Shown in pieces: positions 48,501 through 58,200 of a stretch of 64,000 nucleotides of DNA. The position numbers were made by a program, and so were the translations under genes. Below the pieces are notes generated by a model. The model saw only the letters and a program-made list of their open reading frames with translations. It ran no database searches and was not told the origin of the DNA. Numbering within the stretch: the stretch's first letter is position 1; every line of letters starts with the position of its first letter. This DNA is from Xanthostigma xanthostigma (lineage: Eukaryota > Arthropoda > Insecta > Raphidioptera > Raphidiidae), in the NCBI GenBank assembly GCA_963575645.1, contig OY754464.1, positions 70,034,948-70,098,947 on the forward strand, written 5' to 3'.

Positions 48501-51500
48501 CATGATATAATAATTACATTCGACAACTATTCAAAATTATTAATGACATTTTGATAGAACAACGTAATTTTATTAATGAAAATATATGACGATTAATTAT
48601 TTCTATCAAAATGTCATAATTTTGAATATTTGTCGAATGTAATTATTATATCATGTTTGAATTTTCAGTTTGCCCTTATAACTATAATATAATGTATAAT
48701 ATATATAATAATATATTATAATCTAGTTTTGAATTACAGAATAAGTATAGAAATTGCCAGAAGTGCACTGATTTTTCGCAACATTAGCGCCTTCTGGCGG
48801 CTCGTTATCTTCCGCCTAGCCTTCTGGCAATTTTTTCCCTACTTACTTGTACTATCTCCTATTATTCTGCAAATTTTCAGCTCTGCACCGAGTCACCCAT
48901 TTTCTCCGTAGCCAGCTCTCCGTCTATATGGAAACAACGCGGCTATAAGCAGTTAACTTATCTATAAAATCTACTATATATCTGTCTCAATTATTATCAA
49001 TACTGTATACACGAGATAAAATAGTAACAGGATCTTCGTGAGCAATTTCATTTTCTTGCTGGTTATACGAGCATCACTCGAAAACAACTGAACCGATTTT
49101 GATGGTTTAATTGACATAACGCGAGCAAATCTTAAGGCAAAATATCGAAACCATGGCTCAAACTGATTTTCAATTCGGTTTTATTTTTCTTTAGCAACAG
49201 TAGCAGTATTTCCATGGATGCAAGTGGACACAATCCAGTCGATGGGTATGGCTTTGAGGAATAAATCGCCTTCGAGCGGACTGTGCGACGAAACAACTGT
49301 TTGTCGCGACGCGTGTTTCGTACTACTTCAACTCATCAGCGCCTTAAAAAGTTTACAGGCGCAAGGTATTGAGGAGGCTCCTCTATCTCTAGGTGGGTTT
49401 GTGCTCTGCCGTGAATTGGAACGAGATGCTCATTCGAGACTATGCATCTTGCAAGGGTAAGTTTTTATAAACAGTTCTGTACTTTAACGCCGTATTGTAC
49501 CTCGCCCCCCTCCCCCATATTTCAGACAGAATTCTGCGAAAATCTCGTTTATCTATAGGATATAATAGGAATCACCAGGGCGCCGACTCAAGGCGGTGGA
49601 TAGAAGCTCAACTTTGATATTGGAAGGGAGCATCAAATTAATGCTGTGCCTCGAGGTTTTTTTCGCACGGCCCTGCGAATCTCTTTTAAACCAAATGAGC
49701 AGGATCAGTTTCAAAAATATCTGAGAGACTTGTATAAATTCGACAAAAATGTTCATGCATTATTCAAAACCACGCATGAACGTGCATACATCTATCTCAT
49801 CCGTGAACACATTAGTCGTTTTTCTATGGATACTCATGATCAATGAATAACATGTCTCATGTCTTGCGAAGGGAAAATTTTCGCACCTCAGTCAGAGAAG
49901 AGATACTGTATAGAAGTTTATTTCTAATGGAACAGGGTGGCAAGAAATTTTAGTTTGTCTTGTTTCTGTTAGATGACAGAACGATCGTGGGTATATAAGA
50001 AATTCATCAATTTCTGTCGATTTTTTTTATAATTACCCAATAGAAAATTATGAAAAATACAATGATTAAGGTGTGAAGCTGAAATTATTAATTATCGTCA
50101 CCTGGCGTTGCGGTTCCAAAGCTTGAGTGCGCCGCATCACCATCTGACAGTTGGGGTGGGAATTGCGCTTTGGGGTGATCGCTAAATATAACACAGGATT
50201 GAACTTCTATACAGTCTCTCTTCACTGCCTCAGTCTTGTAATAGCTAATCAAACAAAACTTAAATTGGTTTCTACCCTATCCCTTTAGTTGGCACCCGAA
50301 ACCTAGGCCATTTTCGCATGACCTTGGACGTGCGCGTGTGGAGGGCTTAAAATTAATAGGGTTATTGACAAAATTTCAAAAAGTATTTAAAATTAAAGAA
50401 TAAAGGTATATGTACCCGTAAAAAATATTTTTTCTCATAAATATAACAGATTTGACTCATTATTAGTTGTTTTTTATTTTGACTTTAAATTCTGCGCCAA
50501 AACGTCAATTGACCTTGACAGCCATGTTTACTGATTGCCTACGTCACAGTAGGCAATCAGTAAACACTAAGCAAGCGGGTACAACGTGACATAGCATTAT
50601 AACTAACAAAGTGTTGCATTTAAATGATTGACAGAGTAGGTACAATGTATATGTTACGGTTAATACAAGAAAGTAGTTTATTCGCGAATTAACCGGCTAA
50701 TACCCGAATTAACCAACGTCAAGGATTGGTTAATTCGGGTAATTAGCCGATTAATTCGCGAATTAACTACTTTCTTGTATTAACCGTAACATATACACCA
50801 GAGAACATACACTGAACAAAGATAACGAATACACATGGCAGTCAGTGGCACACAGCTACCGGCCATGTTGACTGATTAATGATGTCACGCGCTGTGATTG
50901 GTGTTTGAAATCACGTGACACATAGGTTAAAAATCGTGATTTTATTTATTTATTTTAATATATTTAACGCACTTATTTAATAAAAATAATAATTCTAAAC
51001 GATATTTTAGACCATAAACTTTCATTATAACACAGTTTTATATTTAATTTTAATCACTGTCAATAACCCTATTCAGTTAACAATATGGCATTTTATTTAA
51101 TTACAGATTGGCAGAAGAAATTACGAGATCCGAAGCAACAAACGAAGAAAGCATCGGTTCCCTTTGTGAATGTGGACTAATTGCTTTAAATGAATTATTG
51201 CCTTCATCGAAAATCACTCCATTAATAGACGAACTACTAACTAGGGAAAAGGCAGTGTCTTTAACTCAAGTCAAATCCGTATTAGAGTTTACGCTTTGGG
51301 GTCCACTGGATGTTACAAGTGGCACCCCCGTTAAGGACAGAGAGTTCGCGTTGCAGCGATGGCTGGACTTGGAACGTGCAACCGTTCTTCATGGCTTAGT
51401 GCGTTCTAGAGTACAACTGACTGTTTATGAAGAGTATCATTTATTGTTTTTAGTGAGAAGCAGTGCCAAAATGATGTGCGAAGCTTCAATTCTTCTCGAT

Positions 51501-51524
51501 TCGGTTAGTCAAGAAAACAAATGA
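42508..51524 (+). CDS. PEAK1/PRAG1-family scaffold pseudokinase
   Basis: Coding exons 42533-45643, 46170-46319, 47722-48025, 49195-49456 and 51107-51524 (stop); 1414 residues. All introns are GT-AG and phase is kept (0, 0, 1, 2). The ATG at 42533 has A at -3 and follows a strong acceptor (tttttgtttcag ending 42507), so an upstream non-coding exon is expected. Residues 5-28 hold C-X12-C-X2-C-X6-H, the motif I recall at the start of vertebrate PEAK1 and PRAG1. About 31-1000 is disordered, rich in Asn, Lys and acidic residues, with proline motifs near 498 (PPVPPAK), 540, 840 (KPPPPPRR) and 857 and Tyr motifs near 890 (LYANLGE) and 947 (NIYEYV). Exons 2-5 encode the pseudokinase and flanking helices; the end has VLEFTLWGPLD and RWLDLERATVLHGL, which fits the dimerising helical region of the family. 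Family members scaffold tyrosine-kinase and actin/adhesion signalling at the cell cortex. The family call is strong; which vertebrate paralogue is closest is not resolved. Confidence 0.85.
46320..47721. other. PEAK intron 2, with palindrome and hAT MITE
   Basis: At 46650-46900 two ~105-bp arms (shared block ccaaatccggattgaaacgt and its complement) form a foldback with a ~45-bp AT loop. At 46932-47452 there is a hAT MITE. The rest is AT-rich. Confidence 0.65.
46932..47452. mobile_element. hAT MITE, 8-bp target duplication ctctatcc
   Basis: Left end cagtgatggcgaacc; the complement of the right end is cagtgatgccgaacctatga. The exact duplication ctctatcc flanks it (46924-46931 and 47453-47460). 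521 bp, non-coding, inside PEAK intron 2. Confidence 0.85.
48185..48922. repeat. Foldback with nested palindromes in PEAK intron 3
   Basis: Outer arms of about 190 bp (48185-48380 and 48725-48922) carry gtgcacttctggcaatttct-type sequence in opposite senses and four gccagaagg-like motifs each. Inside are two further palindromic blocks (about 48380-48480, and 48490-48720 around 'atgtcattaat'). A 60-71-codon frame is mirrored in both arms and is not a gene. Confidence 0.75.
49457..51106. other. PEAK intron 4, containing a TIR element next to the acceptor
   Basis: The left part (49457-50300) is unique-looking, with one 66-codon frame at 49646 that I cannot place. The right part is the element at 50357-51073. 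Confidence 0.5.
50357..51073. mobile_element. Element with AATAGGGTTATTGACA termini
   Basis: Inverted ends aatagggttattgaca and tgtcaataaccctatt. Its core at about 50652-50800 is a palindrome with arms of about 65 bp containing repeated ttcgcgaattaac and gaattaacc motifs. It ends only 33 bp before the last PEAK exon, so the exon's branch point and pyrimidine tract are confined to 51074-51106 or borrowed from the element. Confidence 0.7.
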
Positions 51525-52240
51525 TTTACATTTTATACGTTTACTTTTAACTTATTTTTATCTTTTAAAAGTATGACTGTTTTCATGGTTGGAACAATTT
51601 CAAATGGTAGACTGAAATAACAAAATGGCAAGAATCTGTTTAGTTTCAAAAGTATTTTTAGTATCAAAAGTTACTGTTTCATTTATTAGCGCCGATGTTT
51701 AAATTTCATCTAACTTCTATAACAGTATTCTTTAGAAACAAACGACTATACATTTAGCCTAAACTCTGTCCATATATCAAATCCCAATAGCTTATCTCAT
51801 GCACTGATGGATAACACAACACTAAAGCGAAAGTGTATAATAGTTTTTAAGTTAGCTCGGAACAAACCAGACAGGCAGACAAAAATTACTAATGCGGTCT
51901 AAAGCCTTAGTTTGGCCATAATATGACGGTGAATGACGTCACAAAAAACGTCTGAATAATTAAATGGATGTGGTTTTCTTGGTAGCGGTAAAAAATCGAT
52001 AGCCACTTATTTCTATGCACACGTTTTTTGTGACATCATTCCCAGTTATATTACGGCCGCTATATACATTAGCGTTGTCTGAGGAAACCAGGACAAAAGT
52101 ATTCTGTTAAATATCCATCTACGTCAAAATTCCGTCTAAAACTTACAGTAAATTACATTTGTAATTGTGTTATATGTGTAGATGAACATTTTCATTTATT
52201 TCTGTAACTCTTTACTGAGAAAATGGATTACATTTTTTTT
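51525..52240 (+). other. Likely 3' UTR region of the PEAK gene
   Basis: No ORF. Unique-looking AT-rich sequence follows the stop. No AATAAA is seen here; the first clean one I found is at 53241-53246, beyond a transposable element. Confidence 0.4.
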
Positions 52241-52925
52241 TTTGACGTGATAACGTCTTATAAATTGATGAATCACCAATATTATAAATTGATAAAACAC
52301 CGGCATGTACGAAAAAGTGTAACGTAACGTTCGTAACGCGTAACGCATAACGCGTAACGTTCCGCCTGACCCTGTGCGTGCTTTTTGCTAATTTTTCGCT
52401 CAATTTAAATCAGATCGGTTTGAAACCAGTCTTAAACGAAAGAGGAGAACATTTTACATAGATTTCGTATAACAGAATTTGCCTAAACAGTTTTTTTATA
52501 CAAATTTATATAGAAAAATATTTTATACAAATTTATATAGAAAAATAGCTGTAAAAATGCAATGTTGTGTAATGCATGGCGCGACGCGGTCGGTTGTCTT
52601 TGTTTGCCGTACATGGAAATTAGAAGCAAACATATGTCTTGTCTTAACATGAAAACGGCTGCATTTCTAATGTTTAATTCAATTTTTTGACATTAGTATA
52701 TTGTGAAATGCAACGCCTTCTAAGTTAAGTATTGGAATAACTAATTATTATTAGAACATAATACTTTGTAAGTTGCAAACGTCACTTTTGACATTTCTTA
52801 TCATTCCGACACCAAGGATAAGCGGATTGAAACCAAATTTTGGGAGGTTTAGGTTATGTATTACGGAATACGTTATCACGTAAAACTATCGTCCGTAAAC
52901 CGACTTTACAGACAACCAATTTTTT
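52241..52925 (-). mobile_element. Long copy of the recurrent 'TTGGTTGTCTGTAAAG' element
   Basis: The left end gacgtgataacgtcttataa (about 52242) and the right end ctttacagacaaccaatttt (about 52905) are both present, in the same orientation as at 14637-15178. The core gttccgcctgaccctgtgcg is at about 52360. The middle is AT-rich and non-coding and includes an aatttatatagaaaaata duplicate. If the PEAK transcript ends at 53241 this element lies in its 3' UTR. Confidence 0.65.
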
Positions 52926-55140
52926 TGTTACTGGATATGTAATCGATAGCACTGTCAGTTGAAACTAGATATAGATTACCATAAGGTGACACAAATCTCC
53001 ACGTGCGCGATAAATACAACTTCGGCGGTTACCAATATTCATTTAAATTATTCAAATTCGTAATTTTTATATGAAAAGGACTTTGCTTTATTGCACAAAC
53101 TAAGTACAATTTATGAATGATGTGCCTTCGGTAAAATTCAAATTAACCAATTTACATATGTATTATAATTTTGTTGTAACTAAGAACGTTTATTTTTCAG
53201 TTATAAAATGTTTTTAAGTTATTTATTGTACCTACTTTGAAATAAAATTTTACTTTTTTTTGTACTATTTCTATTCGTTTGTATTTATGTATGATCTTAA
53301 TAGCTATGTTAAAATGATACATTAATTTTAAATAAATTATTATAAATAAGTGAAAGCACATATAAATTTATGCCAATTTAATGGTGTTTAATTTTATAAC
53401 TTATACATGTAATATATTTTTATAATTGTTATATTTTATGTGTAACACTAGCTATATGGGTCAGATGACAAGATGGACGTATGTATAATGATGATATTAA
53501 AAATATACGCATTAATAATGTGTTATTACTTACCTACTTACTGTATTATTTTAACCATATACTTTTATTCTATATCGAGCATAGGAATAAAATCGCAATC
53601 GAACCATTAGGGTACAAACATATAATTCTGTCTTTTTTTACGCCGTAAGCACTGGCATATCCAGGAGGGCAAAAAACAAGCGCGGGGGACCCGGCTTAAG
53701 AAATTTTTAATTTACCCCCTCCTGGGCCAAAAGCTGGGTACGTCCATGTTAACGTCATAGAAAAAGACAAAGTTTTTGAAACAGAGATACTTTATTCAGA
53801 TTGAATGCAAGTACATCAACCAATCCTATCATCGGAGGAATCATGGAATTACATCGAAGAAAGAGACGCAGATATATTTTCGATACGCTTTGTTGCGTTC
53901 ACTCACCGCACATTGAGTAGATAGGCAAATGATTCATATAGTTAATTAATAGATATATGATTTTAACAAAACTCTTTTCAATAATGTCTTAGAATTTTAT
54001 TTAATCAGAATATGCTTTTGTTTTGATTGTTGCTTATTTTTCGTAGCAATTTGAATCATGATAGAAATATTACAGGGTGTGCTCATTACGCAGGTTTATT
54101 TCTTTAAAAATCGTTCAAAAATTTTGATTTATTTATATATTTTTACAAATATCACAAATCTTTTCATGCTTTTATGCGTTTTGCAAATCTGCAACTTTTT
54201 GTGACACTAAGAGCTTTTTGGCTCGTTTGAAATTAAATCGGACTTATAGAAAAAATCAAACTAAATTGATTCCCACCATCCGCAGCCATGTATTTCTCTT
54301 AGCTTCAGAGATATGAGCGTTTATATATACATATTTAGAGAAATTTAAAACGTCATAACTTCTAAACGAAGGAAGACACAGAGGTAGGAGTGATAGGAGT
54401 CGATTCAGCGCGATGTTTTCCACAAGAATACCTCAGTTGGAAGTCATAATACGTAAACAATATCTCAGGTTTTTGGATTTTTTTAAAATGGAAAAAATAA
54501 GAAGGCTCCTCCTGACGAAATTGAGAAATTTTCGCACAAAAATTGAAAAAATCACGCTGAATCGATTCCAGGCATCTGTAATCCAGTGTTCTTTTAGTTT
54601 CAGAGATATACTTAACCGTTTTAACTTGTTCTGGGACTTTTTTTTGTCGGTAACAAACAATGAAAAATTATAAAAAAACCGTTAACCGGGTTTTACATGT
54701 TCATAACCGCGATCTACATATCAAATACTTATAACCGGTCGAACGGTTAACCAGTTTTTATGCCCAACCTTATTATTATATTATGCACTCAATTTTCGAG
54801 TTAATGGCGCCGCATAAGAAGTTTCTATATGGAAGTTTCACTTCAGTAAATTTGAAAATTTCCATTGAGAAATAGGAAGTGAAAAGCGATATTTTATAAA
54901 AATAGGAGACTTCCTGTTCGCTGTTTGTTTGTGTTTCATAGGTTTCATACTCCTTATAATTTACCTATCCATGGGAATATAATAATTATTGACGTGTTTT
55001 ATATGGTTTTATTTTAATTGAACTATGGTACTAATTAGGTACTAAAACTACCGAAGTCCATCTATAATAATATTTACGAAGCTCACAAGTTCAGATACTG
55101 GCTAAAACTAAAGCCAGCAGGCCAAAATAAAACAAAACGC
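52926..55140. other. Intergenic region between PEAK and SCAF genes
   Basis: AT-rich. A short MITE-like pair at about 53650-53755 ('tggcatatccaggagggc' and 'cccctcctgggccaaaagct'), and a dispersed-repeat-like stretch at about 54070-54720. No gene is seen. Confidence 0.4.
53241..53246 (+). terminator. Candidate polyadenylation signal of the PEAK gene
   Basis: AATAAA with T-rich sequence following, 1.7 kb after the stop codon. A variant signal nearer the stop is equally possible. Confidence 0.25.
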
Positions 55141-55296
55141 GTTGATTGGAATCAAGCTGGAAGACCACGACGCCATTTTGTGGTATGGCGGATCAAGAAA
55201 TTTTAGCATCTACGTAAATTCGTTAAAATAATACTTCAATTTGGATATAAATACTTATATCTTCGTTATAATGAGTTATTAAAATATAATTACAAA
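55141..55296 (+). promoter_or_regulatory. 5' leader/promoter region of the SCAF4/8-like gene
   Basis: Contains cgccattttgtggtatggcg, which holds GCCAT/ATGGC motifs like those bound by YY1/Pho-type factors near insect start sites. Two short upstream frames precede the main start: one from ATG at 55185 (11 codons with stop) and one from ATG at 55271 (4 codons with stop). No TATA box is obvious. Whether both ATGs are in the mRNA depends on the unknown start site. Confidence 0.35.
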
Positions 55297-58200
55297 ATGG
55301 ATGCAGTTAAATCATTCAATTCGGAGGTTAGTTTTATTTTTAGTTCTGTCAATATAATGCTGTTGATTTTATACGAGTCATTTTTATGAAGTTTGGTGTA
55401 TAAAATCTAAAAATCTGGAAATAAACATATTTTTGATTGATTTATATTTATTCAATGTTTAAAAGGAGTGTATTTATGATACATTTGACATTGAAAACAA
55501 TTCAAGGACTCCATGCTACGGCTGATGTTTATGACTAATATGTGATATATTTTCTTTAATTTTCTAGCTTTCATCTCTTTATGAGGTGAAACCTCCAATT
55601 TCAAAGGCTAAAATGACAGCGCTAACAAGAGGCGCTATCAAAGCTATTAAGTTCTACAAACATGTTGTGCAGAGTGTAGAAAAATTTATTTTGAAATGCA
55701 AACCTGAATATAAAGTTCCCGGTTTGTATGTCATCGATTCAATAGTTCGCCAATCAAGACACCAATTTGGAGCCGACAAAGATGTTTTTGCACCAAGATT
55801 CGCGAAAAATATGCAGCAGACATTTGCAAATCTATTTCGATGTCCTCCGGAAGACAAGGTAAGCAGAAAACTTTTTGATTTCATTAACACGTTCAGTCTG
55901 GATTTGTTGTAATGATGTTTTTTTTCCGTACAGAGCAAAGTTATCAGAGTTTTGAATTTGTGGCAAAAAAATCAAGTGTTCCCTCCAGAAGTGATCCAAC
56001 CTCTGTTTGATCTTACGGATCCTAACCATCCGTTGCACAAAGAACTAAATGCTCAGCAGGCGCAGGCCGCCGCCAATGGGGTTTCAGGAAATAGTTTAGT
56101 CAACAATATTTCTAAAGGTATGATATTTATACAGTTATTTTTACTCAGACGCTGATTTATCTAGATTTTTACAAGTATATCTCGTTTTTAGGCTCTCCAG
56201 TCTCGTTGAAAACTCCAACCAAAGCACCATTTCAAGACTCGGGCAGTAATTTGTCTCTTCTTCAAGGCACGTCTAACAATTCGGTTAGTATTATACTTAT
56301 ATATACGTTGAAATAGGAGATACTCCTGGATTTATTATTGGAAAAATGATTTTTGAGCTAACTCTTGTGCGTTTTATACTCAGAAAATTCTTGTTCTCCG
56401 ATAATATTCTTGTCCTTAAGGTAGTACGAGCACCAAGGCAATTTTAAATAAAAGGCTTGATTTTTTTTATACCGGGTGAGGCAAAGTCCCGGAACGGTTG
56501 AATATCTCGCATACTACGCATCATATAAAAAAAAAAAAATACGTGTCAAATATTTTTCGCAAAACTTTTTTTTGATACCACACATGACCCCCCACCCCCC
56601 AACCAGTGTGTGGAGGGAGGGGAAACTTCGAAATTGTGAATGGAATGTCATCCATTATTGCGAAATTGGATTGATTTTTTTAAGTTTTTTTACGCGATTA
56701 CCGCGACATCGGTCGCGAATCGAAATAAACGAATGAAGTTAAATTGATGTAATTTTTCCCGTAGAATCCGAATCTGCAATAAAAAATAGGGGTTCCTATT
56801 TAAAATTTTAAAGTTGCCCCTCCCCCCACCAACTGGGTGGGGGGTGGTGAGTCATGTGTCGTATCAAAAGATAGTTTTGCGAAAAATATTTGACACGCTT
56901 TTTTTTTTTTTTTTTGATATGATGCGTAGTATGCGAGATATTCAACCGTTCCGGGACTTTTGCCTCACCCGGTATGAAGTTGGACTAAGTCTAAACCAAT
57001 TTTGAAAATTTTAGGGGGGTTTGTCCGATTAATAAATAAATAAATGACTTCAAAAGTAGGCTTATTTAACATTGGCTTTATGGTAAAACAGTAGATGGAT
57101 GATATGTTTTCATTGATTTCTCCAAAACTAGTTGGTGAAAATTAAAAAAAAAAAACTATTTAAATTAAAGTTAAAACTTTAATAAATTGTTGAAAACAAA
57201 AAAAAAACCCGTTGTGCCCGACTATTTAAAAAGATATTTAATTAAAGAGATTTTAAAGATTTTAATTAGTCGGGCAAAACGGGTTTTTTTTGTTTTCAAC
57301 AATTTATTAAAGTTTTAACTTTAATTTAAATAGTTTTTTTTTAATTTCCACCTACTAGTTTTGGAGAAATCAATGAAAACATATCATCCATCTACCGAAA
57401 TATAAGAAAAAAAATCAAGTCTTTTGTTTAAAGTTGCCTTGGTGCTCGTACTACCTTAAGGACAAGAATATTCTTGGAGAACAAGAATTTTCTGAGAATA
57501 AAATGCACAAGAGTTAGCTCAAAAATCATTTTTCCAATAATAAATCCTGGAGTAAAAAAAACGTGAATATTCATCTAATCATATATTGCGATTTTTTATT
57601 CCAGTCACTTCTGGGTGCTCCAGGCATTGATATAAATACTCTGGCCCAACTGCAGGCTCTTCAACGTGTCTTGTTGTCACAACAACAGCAATCAATGACT
57701 CCGCAGAGTGGAGATGCAACGGCAACACAGCAAGCGTCCGGTCAGCCGGTCAAATTTGATAGAAAGCTGCTCGACTTTGATTATGGCAGCGAAGAAGAGG
57801 ACGACAAACATTCGTCGCCGCAGGTAGCGTCACAATCTCAGTCGTCTCAACAACAACAGACGAATGTCGGAATTGAAAGTATCACAAGGTATGCGCGATG
57901 CTGATCTTATTTTTTGTTATACGGTAACTCATACAAACTCACAGCTACGCGATTGATATTTTTCCCTCCCGCCTCGTTTCTCACCACCAACTCAAAGCAC
58001 TCGGCCTACATTTGACCTTGGAATATACACGTTCATTTTGATTGAGCAGCGCTGCCCCATAGATATATATATATATTAATAGATAGTGGATGCCTATCCT
58101 TGAGCATTGTGCGGAATGTTCCAATTGAAGCCATTTTGTACGTGGAAAACGCCGTAAAAAGCGCGCGGGATTCAAAAAGATTAAATATTCTATAATATGA

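Noticed and set aside
49646..49846. 66-codon frame in PEAK intron 4
   Set aside because: No domain recognised and no splice continuity with the PEAK exons.
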